The position numbers were made by a program, and so were the translations under genes. From the NCBI GenBank assembly GCA_001661515.1, contig LUVW01000006.1, positions 587,687 to 651,686 on the forward strand: 64,000 nt of DNA, read 5' to 3'. This stretch comes from Capniomyces stellatus (taxonomy: Eukaryota; Kickxellomycota; Harpellomycetes; Harpellales; Legeriomycetaceae). The first letter of the stretch is position 1. Every line of letters starts with the position of its first letter. A model generated the notes under the pieces. That model did no database searches. It was not told the origin of the DNA and worked only from the letters and a program-made list of their open reading frames with translations. This document shows positions 1 through 12,605 of the stretch, piece after piece.

Positions 1-622
1 AACAATAGAAACAATTTTTGGGCTCAAATTAGCGGCCTGTGAGTTCTTTGGGGGTTCAATAGGCTGGGTAGAAGCTTCGAAAGAAACCGAGGAGCTGTGG
101 ATACACACTCTTTGAGCCTTGAAAGCACCTCTTGAGATTGATGGTGTAAATCTGCTTGCTAATTTTAATCCTCTAATCTATTTATTTTAATCAAATCAAA
201 TCGTTAATAAGATTTGTTGAGATGGCATTCCGATCTAAGCAATGTTTCACTAGATTCGATACAAATACATGCAGATATATACATGCACCGTATAAGTGTA
301 GTGATCTTGGAACGGGCTGTGTTTTTTTTTTACTCAAACATCTTCGATCTCCAAAAGTATCAAATTGTTGGTTGTTTTTTACTTTTTGATTTTCCCTGAC
401 TAAAAACCAATCAAGCGACTTAACATCCGGCGAGTGTATATTTTCTGGATCATTTCTTCCGGGAGTAAAATCTTTTTGTTAAAAACAACAAGCAGATTTC
501 GACTCTATTTTTTATCTCGAAGCTTTGTGCTCAATGATTGATCAATCTATTCTGATTCTGCCCTTCCCTTTTCTTATCATTGTCAAAAAATCTGTTTAAA
601 TAATCAGGACTGTGCTTACCAT
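1..622 (-). CDS. Mitochondria-targeted protein, 5' part only (possibly bL12m, the mitochondrial L7/L12 ribosomal protein)
   Basis: Partial gene running off the left edge. Exon 1 appears to be only the start codon (620-622), followed at once by a GTAAGC donor. Exon 2 starts at 177 after an AATAG acceptor and stays open to base 1 (59 codons). The joined N-terminus begins MIRGLKLASRF and then runs on with several Arg and Lys, many Ser, and no acidic residue for about 35 positions, which is a classical mitochondrial presequence. The last visible residues, LSPKIVSIV, resemble the start of the dimerisation domain in bL12m proteins, but too little is present to be sure. The 442-bp first intron right after ATG mirrors the S25 gene at 45.5 kb. 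Alternative: any other imported matrix protein. Confidence 0.5.
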
Positions 623-1393
623 TTTTCTTATTAGTATAGCTCTGTTGTCTGGTGTATTCCTGTTTTTTTACTTTTTGACTTTTAAAAGTAGAGGTAATGC
701 TAAAAAGGAGTTGCAATTAAAAAAAAAATTAAAAAAAGGTAACCTAAAATCCAAATTCAACACCTTGGGTAAACTTACTTTATTTTGCTCTTGCTTTTAA
801 AATAAAAAAATAAATCAGCCCTTCTATCCAAATCAAATTTATTTTACATTTACCATTAAACATAAGCGATCTTTGAGGGAATAATAAAGCCTATAGAAAA
901 AAAAATTAAATTAAAACCAAATTGAAAAAAAAATGGTTAGTTTATCTTTTTTTTTTTTACTTATCACTCAATATTTTTGCAGACTAGTTATTGGTCCAAT
1001 CAAATCAGTTTTGATAATGAGTATGCCATTTTAGTTGGAAAATTTTCCAACTTTGCCATTTACATCAAGCTTGCTTTGTTAGCCTTGCTGCCTTGAACCT
1101 TTAAAAGGAAACACATAGTTTGTATACACTATTTAAAGCAGTGTGAATAAACCTAAAGAGACTAGGGGGTCGGACAAAGCATCTTTCAACTAACGAGTGT
1201 TGAATGATAATCCAGCAAATCTGTAACGAGGTTAGAACCGTTGAATAGACTAATCCATCAAGCCAAACATAAAAGCGTGATGCTAAATATAAAAGTGTGA
1301 TTCTAACTGTGAAACTTATCCCAAAGTCAAAGAAACATAAAAAAAAGGTCGTATGTGTTATATTAAACTTTGATCAAAAAAGATCAAAAAATT
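623..1393. other. Intergenic, nothing recognised
   Basis: AT-rich with many A and T runs. Two imperfect copies of a 20-bp motif (ATAAAAGYGTGATKCTAA) lie at about 1269-1307. I see no coding exon with a usable splice pattern. Confidence 0.5.
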
Positions 1394-1475
1394 GATTAGA
1401 GTGGGATTTGAACCCACGCCTCCGGAGAGACCGCGGCCTTAACGCGGCGCCTTAGACCAACTCGGCCATCTAACC
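1394..1475 (-). tRNA. tRNA-Leu, anticodon AAG
   Basis: Class II tRNA of 82 nt on the minus strand. The acceptor stem is GGTTAGA paired with TCTAATC (one G-U). The D-arm is GCC/GGC with the A-box TGGCCGAGTTGG. The anticodon stem is CCGCG/CGCGG around the loop TTAAGGC, giving anticodon AAG. A long variable arm typical of Leu/Ser tRNAs follows, then the T stem GTGGG/CCCAC with loop TTCAAAT, which also contains the B-box. There is no intron and CCA is not encoded, as expected in eukaryotes. A T-rich stretch for Pol III termination lies downstream on the minus strand. Confidence 0.95.
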
Positions 1476-2523
1476 AGAATAAATTTTATTTCTTTGCGTG
1501 TATGGCATACGTTATCAAATAATAACTTTTGTGCTTGTAACTATTTTATGTTTTACTCTCTTCTTGGCATGATAATAGTATATAGTCGAGGTCGTTTATA
1601 TGAAGCCTCAGTCATCAACCAGCGAATTCTGCACCAGAACACTAGTCTTGTAAAATCAAACTGCCGTAAGTTTGGAGAGACCCCCCCTTTTTTTAGCATT
1701 TCCAGTAGACTTATGCATAGTCCGATTATAGACCAAACGCGAGTTTTAACGAAATATCTTATGGCTTTAGTGCTAAATGAGGGTATACCATTATTGGTAA
1801 GTCTATTGCTATAAAAACAAAAGCTTGTCACCGGTGTATACATATATATGTATACAGTTGACCCGAATTGGTTGGTTTGGATGATAATAATAAAAAGAAA
1901 CGCTCTACTTTTTTTACTTTTTGTCGCTTTGTACATCTACCATGAGAGTTAAGTAGAGATTTAGATAATTTGGTCTCTCAAGGTAGTGCTGAGATTTTGT
2001 TGTATTTCATTGGGTGTTGAGATTTACTTTGATTACTTTTAGTTGGAAGTCGAAGTAAAAAATTCAGCAATGCTAATTAGACCAATGGCCACAAAGTAGC
2101 ATTGTTTTTTTCTATTTTTCCAACTTCAGTTCAAAACACTAGCTATTATACGTCATTCTTGAATGTAAATAAAAGTAAGAAAAAAAAATACACCAGACTA
2201 TAATATAAATACGGTATTCAGTATTCAATATTCGATATTCGATATTTAGTAGTTATTAAGCACAAAATAGTAACTTGAAAAGCTATAATCCAAATCTGTT
2301 TTGAATTCGCTAGCAAAGAGTATATAGACCAATAAACGGGTGTTTTTTCTTCTTTGTACTGTTGTTATATATATTTCGAATACACCATTAAAACAAAGTA
2401 AAGCTCACGCTCGAGTAAAAAGAAGGAAAAAAGACAAACAAGTGTCAGTAAACACACAAGAATCGGGAGTAAATAAGGAGCTATACCAAAAAAAAGAGAC
2501 AGATTAAGCTAGTAGGAAAGAAA
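1476..2523. other. Intergenic, upstream region of the Rpt6 gene
   Basis: No supported gene. A short array of TATTCRAT-like 8-bp units lies at about 2214-2248. Purine-rich sequence just before 2524 is probably the 5' UTR of the next gene. A 127-codon minus-strand frame at 1553-1936 has no coding character. Confidence 0.5.
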
Positions 2524-3975
2524 ATGTCAAAAGTAGATATTCAACAAAATCCTGCTAATCTAGTAGATAGCAGTGTTAGTGGGGAAAGAAGGGAGGTGCA
2601 AGACTTTTACCTTAGTAAGATACAGCAATCGGAACAACTTATAGTTGACAAGACAAACAATCTTCGTCGTTTAGAAGCACAGCGAAATGTTCTAAACTCA
2701 AAAGGTAACTTGGGCTTTTTTTTATCGTTTGAAAATAGTTTGTTGGCTTTGAGGTGTAAAAGGTTACGAGTGAAGCATTTTTTTTATTGCAGGTGGGGGA
2801 TTACTTTAACTTTCTGACTTTAATGTTATAAATCTAGTTCGACTGCTGAAAGAGGAGCTTGGATTGCTTCAAGAACCAGGGTCATCTGTTGGCGAAGTAA
2901 TCAAGCTGATGGGGAAAAAGAAGGTTTTGGTTAAAGTAAGTTTGTGAAGGGGTAAAGTAGAGGCGTGTTGTGTATGAAATGGCGGTTTAACCGAGATGGA
3001 TTGAAAATAATGTAGATTCAGCCAGAAGGAAAGTACGTAGTAGATATTTCACCAGAAATCGACATTGCAAAGCTTGTCCCGTCGACTAGAGTGGCACTTC
3101 GCTCGGATTCGTACATGCTGCACAAGATTCTTCCTAGCAATGTGGATCCATTGGTGAGCTTGATGATGGTGGAGAAGGTGCCAGATTCAACATACGATAT
3201 GGTGGGAGGCTTAGATAAGCAAATCAAGGAAATCAAGGAGGTGATTGAGCTGCCAGTAAAGCACCCGGAACTGTTTGAGGCGTTGGGAATAGCACAGCCT
3301 AAAGGAGTGCTTTTATACGGACCACCGGGTACAGGAAAGACACTTTTGGCAAGAGCGGTTGCGCATCACACGGACTGCTGCTTTATCAGAGTTTCGGGTT
3401 CAGAGTTGGTGCAAAAGTATATTGGAGAGGGAAGCAGAATGGTTAGAGAACTGTTTGTTATGGCACGAGAACATGCCCCATCGATTATTTTTATGGATGA
3501 GATTGATTCAATTGGGTCGTCAAGAGGAGAGTCTGGGTCCGGAGGAGGAGACTCGGAGGTTCAGAGAACAATGCTTGAGCTGCTGAATCAGTTGGATGGG
3601 TTTGAGCCATCGCAAGACATCAAAGTTATTATGGCTACTAACCGTATAGATATTTTGGACTCTGCACTTTTAAGACCAGGAAGAATCGACAGAAAAATCG
3701 AGTTCCCACCACCAAACGAGGCTGCAAGAACAGACATTTTAAAGATCCATTCGAGAAGAATGAATTTGACTAGAGGAATCAACCTGCGCAAAATAGCTGA
3801 GCGAATGGGCGGTGCCAGTGGTGCAGAGGTTAAGGGTGTTTGCACCGAGGCTGGAATGTACGCTTTGCGTGAGCGTAGAGTTCATGTAACACAAGAAGAC
3901 TTTGAAATGGCTGTTTCTAAGGTCATGAAGAAGGACTCTGAACACAATGTATCCATCCAAAAGCTTTTCAAATAA
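2524..3975 (+). CDS. RPT6: 26S proteasome regulatory subunit 8 (Rpt6), AAA ATPase
   Basis: Three exons: 2524-2704, 2838-2935 and 3016-3975, giving 412 residues, close to the usual ~405. Rpt6 is one of six AAA ATPases in the base of the 19S regulatory particle; it unfolds ubiquitylated substrates and opens the 20S gate. In order: an N-terminal coiled coil (about 25-85), an OB-like segment ([18 protein letters not shown]), Walker A GPPGTGKT (195-202), Walker B IIFMDEID (250-257), and the arginine-finger region ending [12 protein letters not shown]. The paralogue choice rests on the N-terminus and on the sequence from [15 protein letters not shown] onward, which is Rpt6-like. The C-terminus is ...SIQKLFK. 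Intron 2 is 80 bp and interrupts the OB segment. Confidence 0.97.
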
Positions 3976-4322
3976 ACACAAAACCTTTCCTCCACCAATC
4001 ATCCTTTCAGAGATATATACTTGCTTCTTTGTTCTATTTCAATTACTTGGTTTTTATAGCCGCCTATTTTCTATTTTTCTATTTTTTTTCTTTCAATTTA
4101 CAAGTCTGGACCAACTATTTTATTAATAAAAGTCTTTTATATAAATATGTGTTAATTATATTTTTTCTATATATAAAATGCAAAATAAAAAAAAAGAAGG
4201 GAAATAGGAAAAGCAGTGAAAAAGGAAAAAAAGAAAAAAAGCCGGTAAACGAACAATATTGTTGCCGGTATTTGCTTTTACCGTCAGTAGAAAAAAGCAG
4301 TCCAACTACGAAGCGCTAAAAC

Positions 4323-6375
4323 TCACTTAAAAACACTAAAGTTTGGCTTGGTTGGCAGCTCAGTTTCCCACTTTACATTTTGGACAAACTTGAAGTTTTC
4401 TTTCATAGGCAAGTTGTGGAAACTAGCCTTGATCTCGTCTTCAAATTTCATCTTGTTCTTTGACGAGCTCATCATAACCTTTTCAGGATCAAAACCAGCC
4501 CCGCCCTTAAACGCATAGTTGAACGACCTATGTTCAAAAGCCTCGCTACGCGCCTTATCGGGCTCACCCTTGTGTATGTGTCGGAAGCTGCTCATGTGCT
4601 TGTGCTCATAAGTCCGTGCTGTCCCCCTTTTTGCATCCTCCTGGTGCTCGTGTTGGTGATGGAAATGCGTTTTTTCATGGAAATGCTCCTTACTTCCACC
4701 ACTGCTCACCTCATGTCCGCGCTGGTCTCGGTCCAACGTCATGTGGTCAAACGCCCTCGCCACCCCTGTCACTGCACTCACCATATGATCAGAGTGCTGC
4801 ACATGCCGTGTTCGCTTCTCCAGCTTCCTGTTCGACTTATCCTCCCTCTCCGCCTGCTCATTAAACAATGAGTGGTTAAAGTGCTGTGTGTGGTTCTCAT
4901 CCTCCCACATAGCCTTTGTTTCCTTATAAGTCCCAAACCCTTCGTTTGGCTTCACTTGTGCTAGCTGCTTATTCGCCCATGTTTCTGACCAGAAATCCTT
5001 GCCATCACTGCCGCACTCTGGCTTTGGCTTTGGCTTTGGCCTCGCTGACACCACTGTTTCGGTTTTGTGACCCTCGCAATGGCTGTGACTCTGTGGCTTT
5101 TTAAACACTCTACTTTCGCTAAACAACGACGTGTCAATGTCGATTCTTTCTTTCTTTTCGCTCTTATTGTCAATTTTTACGTCTAAATCAATCTCAATCT
5201 TTGGCTTTCCCCCCTCATCACACTTCTTACCACCAGTTTTTTGCTTTACATCAATCTCGATGTTCACTTTTTCTGAACTTGACTCTCCCTTCTTTTTCTC
5301 ATGCGCATGCACCTCTATCTCCACCTCGGTGGTTTTTTTCTTTTCTTGCTTCTCACTCGCGTTATAACTGCCGCAAGGAAACAACGCCATAATAGCCTTA
5401 ATTGTTGTCTCGCTATACATCATGTCAATCGTCATGTTCATTTTCCCCATTGGCAAATGCGAAAGTATGTCATGGCAAAATCTAAATCCCTCATACGTTG
5501 TTGGGCGCGTCAATAGTCTATCAAATCTAGATACCACCTCAAACCCAAACTTTCCCTCCACACCACTTGGATGGCCTTTTCTGTCCTTTACCCTTTGCTT
5601 GCATACCTTTTAGTTTTGGTTTTAGTTTATTTTTAGTTTTTGTATTATTTCGTTTGTGTTAAACCAAGACCTTAAATACTACCTTACCGCCTCCCCTCTT
5701 TGCTTTGTTGGTTATAAATTGCTATGTAACATGTGTCTTACTTTTGAGTTTATTCCAAAAAACAACGCGTCGACTGGACAGTATTGATCCTCGGCTATCT
5801 TTATCCACACCTTTCTTTCATCTTCGTCAAAATTGCTGCGATCAATGATGACTTTTCCTCCCTATAGATATTTTGTACCATATCATTATTATATTACCAT
5901 CGATATTGCTATTTATATAACTACCAACTATCTCCTGTAGTTTTTTATGATTTCTAAACGACTGTCTGTTCAATTAAATAGCAACAATGCATTATGTTCA
6001 AAGCTAAAAACTTTTGAATAGATCAAGCTTATGAGAAGGCAAAGCTTGTGAATAGATCAAACTTACGTGTTTTAAAACTTTTGTGGCCTCAGCTTCGCAT
6101 ACCGACCGGCTACCTATCGTATCTTGGTTAATCCACACCCAATCCTATTCGCGCACACAGGTCCAGAGATATACCAGGAACAAAACACGTCACAATACAC
6201 AAAAATACCAGCTTGTTTTAGACAAAGCGTTTAAAAAATGTTTTTAATTTTGAAACCTGATTGGTAATATTTGTGATTGCTTTAACATGAGTACCTTGAA
6301 AATAGATGTCATTCTGCTGGAGAATGTCGTTTTCCCCGAGCCTGGAAGCCCCACCAGTACAATCATTTGCGCCAT
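4323..6375 (-). CDS. P-loop kinase (AAA_33 / polynucleotide-kinase-like) with a long His-rich C-terminal tail
   Basis: Four exons, all joined in phase 0: 6375-6295, 6144-6067, 5861-5742 and 5606-4323, giving 520 residues. Exon 1 encodes MAQMIVLVGLPGSGKTTFSS, with Walker A GLPGSGKT. Exon 2 gives WVWINQDTIGSRSVCE and exon 3 VIIDRSNFDEDERKVWI. These match the order of motifs in the P-loop kinase family found next to aprataxin-like domains and in PNKP kinase domains (strand-2 Asp, then the [VI]ID[RN][ST]N motif). Exon 4 starts VCKQRVKDRKGHPSG and keeps the lid-like region up to YEGFRFCHDIL. After about residue 165, 350 residues are not recognised: alternating acidic/aliphatic stretches (EVEIEV, NIEIDV, KIEIDLDV), then a His-rich region. 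Substrate is unknown; a 5'-OH nucleic-acid end or small molecule is possible. It converges on RPT6. Confidence 0.75.
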
Positions 6376-7388
6376 TTTTATCACACGCCCTACTTTTTGT
6401 TTTTCATTGTATACTTTTGTTTTATTTAACTTTCTGGTTTTTGGTTAAATTGAGCTGCTTCTTTTGACAAGAACTAGCAAAAAAAGGGGGGGGGCAGCTT
6501 CGTATAAAATTCCGAGCTATAAATCCAAAATTCTATAATCACCTTTATCTAACCTCTTACTATATTATATCCAAGCTTCGATTTTGTTCTCTACCGGTGC
6601 ACTCTTTTGGGCAAATCTTGTGATAGCAATTGAAGGTGGAAATTGTTTTTCAAAAAATTGCCTCTACAACAAAAAAAAAGTTCTAAATTCTATGTTTAAA
6701 TCAAAGTACACGCACGTACACGCACTCACAACAATCCAGCTACTTGAGTCAGGTACGCTATTTTAGAGAGGCTAAAAGTCCAAAGAAGCAAAGTAGATTT
6801 TAAAATGTTGAGTGTTTTTAGGTTCAAAGAAATACTCGATATTTTTTTAAACTTTAATTGTCTAAAAAAAATTCTCTTCAACAATCCTGCTTATTGTGGT
6901 GGTGCTTTTTTGTTGGACTTTTTTTTTATTAGGTCCCAGCGATTAGAATAAAGGAAAAATGAAGCGAAAGATAATTCACGGAATGATAGATTGAAGCCTT
7001 AATAGCGTTGTAATGGAATGTTATGATACGAAAATAAGGTTACATTTAATCAATCGACGAGTTTTGAATGAATGTTTCTGATGGCTGCCAATGTGTTGAA
7101 GCTACAAGTATAATTCGTTTTGCCATTCTCTCTTGACTAATCACAGACGCGTTTTTTTTTTGTTAAACTCTTTTTTATGGCTTACCCTTTGACCTTTTTT
7201 TAAAAAAAATTGATTACGTTTTAATTAACGCGTTCTAACTGTGTTTCTTTTTTACTTACTAAACTCTGATTTCACTAGCCATCTTTCTGCACCATGATTA
7301 GCTACACAATGACGCCATGTTCTGTCAAGCCAACACTGGCACTTTTAAACAGCATTGCCATCCAAATGCCATCTACTACATCACTTAC

Positions 7389-7615
7389 TATCTCTACTCC
7401 ATTCGATTCTATTTTTACTTGTTGAGGCTTCTTTGGTTTCAATATCATACCATCACCTCTCAAAACTGGGCTACAAGCCAAAACAAAATACATTGCTCAA
7501 ATGGGTTAGTTGTTGCTTAGTATTTGGTTTTGCTTTATCTTCTCCAGCTCCTTACCTGCTTTCAAATGGTGCTGCCTTGTTTTTTTTTTTCTGCCTTGTT
7601 TTTGTATTCAACACT
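7389..7615 (-). CDS. Possible exon pair of a small unrecognised gene
   Basis: Two candidate exons on the minus strand, 7615-7556 and 7470-7389. They are separated by an intron with donor AG|GTAAGG, branch CTAAC and acceptor TTGTAG. They join in frame to give a Lys-rich peptide ending ...AAPFESSPVLRGDGMILKPK and continuing to ...QQVKIESNGVEI, followed by a second good donor, GTAAGT. A third exon might be just a few codons after the CAG at about 7277. The upstream exon with the start codon was not found. The protein family is not recognised, and this may be a gene remnant. Confidence 0.25.
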
Positions 7616-9762
7616 CTAGTAACAGAGTTTTCACACTCCGACCTATTCTAGTGGGCAACATTAAATTTAGACCTGTGTAATTGGCGAGTGCTTGATTTCT
7701 ATTTCTAGCACTGATTTTCATCCATTACATAACTCGTCAGTTTTTATATTCCCAGAGGCTAATAAAAGCCCACTAATTTAGTCATTAAATTGTTTTTGTT
7801 GCTGCTTTTATTATTGCCAACATCCAATGCACTTGAGCCCTTTTCAACTATCAGGTAACATAGCAAGTGCAAATGCGAATGCAAATCTACTTGTAAAGCA
7901 GGGCAAACTTTTACAGCCCTGAAATCAGCTTATAGCATTCAGAACGTCTTTCTTTTCTGCTCATCACACCACACTTTGCTACACCTCGGCCCTTTTTATT
8001 CTTTAAGCCCGTTAAGCTAAGTGTTTTATTGGTTTATTGATAATAGGCAAGAAAGAGTGTTGCTGGTGATTCTTTTCGCTTGTTTAATCAGCGGAATTAT
8101 CCTGTGTTTCTGAAACACACTGTTTTGTTTAGAATTTGCTTTTTGCCTGTGGATTGGTGTTGGATAGGCACCAATCTACATCTAGCAGGCAAACTGATTG
8201 CTACTTTATTGTTTGTTTTTGGTTAAGATTAGGTAAAATGGTGTATTTCTATGTTTAACGGGGCAAAATACCCAAGCAGATGCCCGCCCCCCTTTTTTTC
8301 CGCACACTTGGTGTTTCTATTGATTAAGTTCATACTTTGGCCTTTCGAGTTGAAAAACGGCGCTAATCTTGGTATTTATGCAACTCGTGCTAAAAGCTCT
8401 GCTGCACTTTACTATTCAAGCTTTTTATTTGCTTTGCGCGCTTGTGTATGTTTATGTGAGGCAGAGAAAAAATGTTAGTATTAGCTTGACTTTAGATATG
8501 ACTGTTTCGGTTGCATCCGTGCGACATGTACTGTTTTTAAAGCTCTCAAGTAATAGCATGTTGTTTACTCTTTATTTCTTAAACCTATAGTTTATTTGTA
8601 GTAAAAACTGTTGGTGATCTTTCAACAATAACGAAAAGAAACTGCTGATGGTATTGGGGATTTGTAACACATTATAAATACTATTTTCTTGATACTAGGA
8701 AAAACCAATGGCTAAGACTGTTTTGCTTGCTGTGTAACTTGTAAAAACTTTTCTGATTAATTTAATCATCAATGCACGCAAGTGTTACAGTACACAAATT
8801 TGTAAGAACACATATTTCGTTTATTTATCAGTTTTTTTTTTTTTTGCACTTATATTTGTAGGTGGGCAGTATTGGCTTGGTTTAGCTTTGTTTTATTTAT
8901 TTTTGGTTTATATTAGCTTTGGTTGATCTTAACTTGCTTTTTTTTGGAGTTCAGAGTCATAACATGTTTTTTGAACGTTGAAGTTTTAGCAGGCTTGATT
9001 TACAGTACTTGTACTTGGACTACACTGCAAAGTGACTTGGGAACAACGGGGTAAAAAGTATCTAAAACCACATATCGGTTATCAGAGTACAACTAGTGTA
9101 CTTTACTCGACAATGTTTTTATGTTATTTGCGACTTGAAAAACTAAATCGATGTGTTTACGGTTAAAGACCAAATCATGAGGAAAAAATAAACGTTCTAC
9201 AAAAGTCGCTTTGCTTCAGTGAGAAATATGTTTATTGATGATGTTTTTTTTGTTGTTGCGAGTAATTGATGTTTTTGCCTTGGAATTTGATACACTACTA
9301 TTTATCAAGTTGCGATTGTGGAAGCGAAAAAAAACAAGTTCACTTGAGCTATTACGACTAGATAAATTGACATTGTACGACTAGAAAACTGTGACAATGA
9401 CCGATTAGTTTGTTTAGGATGAAAGTATGCCCTGCTTTGTTTTGCGTTGTAACAATAATTCAAGGCCAGTATTTAACCTCAAAGCTAATGTCTGCTTACA
9501 TCTTTTTTCGCCAATGTCTTTTTCACTAAGCTTTTTTTTCCACTATTTTTTACTTTATATATTATTGCTTTCTACTACTTGTACTCGCGTTTAGTATTTG
9601 TGTTTTTCGTTTTGTGTATTTGGGGGTACTATAGTTTAGGATAGATTCTTGAGAAGAGCGAGTACAAAGTCAACAACAGAATTAGAAGTGTATACCTAAT
9701 CTATATTGTTGTAGTCTTAATACCAAGTCAAGCGAATACAAAGCATATTATACTGATTTGAA

Positions 9763-9846
9763 TTGTTGACACTTTTCCCGCCTTGCTATTGTTGACACTT
9801 TACTGACTTTGCTATTGTTGACAATATTCTGAATTTACCATTGTTG
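9763..9846. repeat. 26-bp minisatellite, three copies plus a partial fourth
   Basis: Units start at 9763, 9789 and 9815, each beginning TTGTTGACA; a degenerate fourth starts at 9841 (TTGTTGGTA). The copies differ mainly in their 3' halves, so the array looks old. Confidence 0.8.
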
Positions 9847-11266
9847 GTATTATTCATATTTTAGTTGCATCAAAGCACCAAATCCGTCCTTCAATGGTAA
9901 AAGTGAAAATAAGGCCAAATCTGTAAAAATGTTTCCAATTTGGCTGTTATCAGTAACAAACAGAGGCATGTTCTATATGATTTCGGATAGTTTCACCATT
10001 TCATTCGACACTCCAAACAAGGGATAGTAGGCAAAACAAAAACACAAACTACAATTGCAGCTTAGTTGGTCGAGGGCTTTGAAATAGGTTGTGTTTTTGG
10101 ACAAGAGGTGTGCATTTGTTTGCTCTGAACTCTTTACACACACCTTTGGTAGCGAGTAGGCTAAATCTGTATTTTGGTTTGTTTTTATTGACTTTGATTT
10201 ATTTACCCACATTGTTAATGAAGAAGAAAAAAAAAGATGGGGGCAAAAATATTTAACATCTAAATTAAAAGGTAATGGTGACTAATTAACACCGGTGAGT
10301 TTGAGAGAGCCAGCTGGTAGTGGGCGGCACTTTATTTCCATGAGTAAGATGTTTTTGCCTTTCCTTTCTTGCTAAGCGTTTTCAACTCGGCTATATTTCC
10401 CAACTATAAATAGGATGTTAAATAAAACAATAGGACGGTAAGTGCCTTGCAGTTTGCGTTTTTTACTATCATGCTATTACATTTTCCCGCTTTTGATTCA
10501 AGCTTTCCGCATTAAAATTAAGTAACACTTTTAATACAAAGATTCGAAATATTAAGTAACACTGGATTCAGTTGGCTTTGTTTAAAAAGGGTGTTCAATT
10601 TTGCTCGCTAAATACTGCTAAATTCTGAACTAAAAAAACATTGTTTGGAGGTATAATGTAATTTCCCACAAATAAAATCATTCAAAAGGTGTATAAGCTT
10701 GAATTGGGTATATTTTTTTTTGTTTTTTTTTATTAAAAAGGGTAGAACATTGGAATGAAATTTAATTTTTCTCTAAACAATCGAGGATTTTTGTAATGGT
10801 TTTATAAAAGCAATCACCTTAAACGAAAGGACTTTTGGAATCTAAACGCTTGCTGTCCCAACCTAAAATGCACAAAGATATTTACTATTTGTTTCACACA
10901 CCACCTAACACCACACATTAACTACACCACGCTATGAGCTACAACGGCTTCTATAAGCATATTTCTACAAATTTTCAAAACCAAATCCATAAATAAAATT
11001 CTATCGCTTTTATTTTTTATTTTTTTTTTCTATCCCATAAATAAATAACAAAAACAAATAAATAAGGGAACAAGGAAATAAACAAGACAAAGGCACATAA
11101 TATAACTACCCCAGCTCAGCCCAGCTATTTATAAATTCCATCCAGCTTAGCTTTATAAACTTACAGGGTATATACGAGGTTTGTTTTTATAAACAACAAG
11201 ACAGCAAAGTAGCAAAACAGCGATAAAACAACAATAAAACAACATAATATAGATTCAATTGTCATA

Positions 11267-12605
11267 ATGGAAAAGTTACTCTCCAACAGCACAAAGGAAC
11301 TGGACATGATTACCGAGGCTGTCGATGAAAATGACAATACCATGGCCTTAAAGTTGCAAGTAGAACAGGTAAATAAAAGTCAATACCAGCAATGATAGCA
11401 TAACTCTGTTTATTGCACCCACCACCCCGTCCTATTATGAATTAGACAAGCATATAAGATAGCAATGATAGAAGTAGAAATAGCAATATCAGCTAATTTC
11501 ACTTTTCATGTTTCACTTTTTTATTTTATTTTCGCAAGCAATAACAGTAATATTCTAACAATTGTAATTAGCTAAAGAAAGAAAAGGTTGACCTAGAAAA
11601 CTTGCTGGAGCAGGAGCAGGAAAGACTCATTAACAACATGAAAAGACAGTAAGTATACTGGTCGATTTCTTTGCTTACACTCGATAATGACCTTGGTTTA
11701 ATTATTATTTCTACTCGGGAAACCAATCAATGGTCGAGGATGGTATATATATATTATTTGAAATGAAGAAAGTTACGAATTGCAGCAGACATCAATATCC
11801 CAGTGTTTAAATGCTTTTATTTTTAGAAACCAGTGGATGCCTTCGCACTCACCTAGAAGTTCAATGTGGATAGAGACCTCACAGGGACTATCTTATCTAA
11901 ACGAGTCTTTAAAATCAGAGGTGAATGCTTTACGCACCAGGCAGTCAGAGCTGGAAAAAGAATGTAGGGCTAGCATGGTGTTTTGACATTAAAAATAGTC
12001 CCAATGCTATATTAATGGACGTCATCACCAAAAAAAACGCTATTGGCACTTTATTAACATCTAACCCACATTTCTCGCTTTAATAGTAACTTCCACGCAC
12101 ATACAATCCCAGGTATACAAAAAGGAGCTAATTGAACTACGCAAAAGGCTGATGATGCCCTTGGATGATCTACTAGTATCTTTTGACCCATTTAACCACA
12201 TTTGTAGCAGCCAGCTAGCTACTCAAAGCTTTGATAACAACGTGAGTGCAGCTTGATGTACCCTATCTTTGTTGTATTTATCAATACAACTAACTGTAAT
12301 ACGCTTGGTAGTAACTTTTTTTTTTGACATTTTATTTAGCAGGTTAAAAGCCGAAGGTCACTTTCAGTATCTACAGCAACATTGAGTCCTACAAGGTCCC
12401 AGCTTTCTCCAAACCACAGCTACACACTTGGTCGATCTCGATCACGAAGAAGTACAGGAAGAAGCGGTGAGTTGCCTATCTGTTCCCCAAGCAAAAACTC
12501 GTTTGGGTCTAGGATTACAGGCAGTGGTTCTATCCAGTGCAACTCTCATTTCAACTTTTATTAGCCATCCCTGCACAAAGAAGGTCAACTTCTAGAAGCT
12601 TTTGA
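11267..12605 (+). CDS. CCDC6-like coiled-coil protein
   Basis: Best model has six exons: 11267-11368, 11572-11648, 11827-11977, 12113-12241, 12343-12466 and 12565-12605 (207 residues). Exons 1-2 encode a heptad-rich segment with LKKEKVDLENLLEQEQERLI, which matches the EKv-LE-tLEQEQE signature of the CCDC6 (DUF2046) family. Exons 3-4 continue the coiled coil and contain YKKELIELRKRLMMPLDDLL. The C-terminus is rich in Ser and Arg and ends STSRSF. Human CCDC6 is a proapoptotic/DNA-damage adaptor; the role in fungi is unclear. Exon 5 may begin 3 nt earlier at 12340, because the acceptor reads TTTAGCAG (tandem NAGNAG). If the donor at 12467 is not used, the frame instead ends at 12564 with a different 33-residue tail. 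Confidence 0.6.

Larger units (their letters stand above)
6376..11266. other. Gene-poor interval of about 4.9 kb
   Basis: AT-rich sequence with no conserved gene recognised. The only spliced-looking coding signal is the exon pair at 7389-7615, listed separately. A 26-bp minisatellite lies at 9763-9846. G9 at 6486-6494 is one of several short homopolymeric G/C tracts. The small frames present lack codon bias and splice support. Confidence 0.5.

Noticed and set aside
1553..1936. 127-codon minus-strand frame near the tRNA
   Set aside because: Its composition is that of random AT-rich sequence; no motif, no splice sites and no start context.
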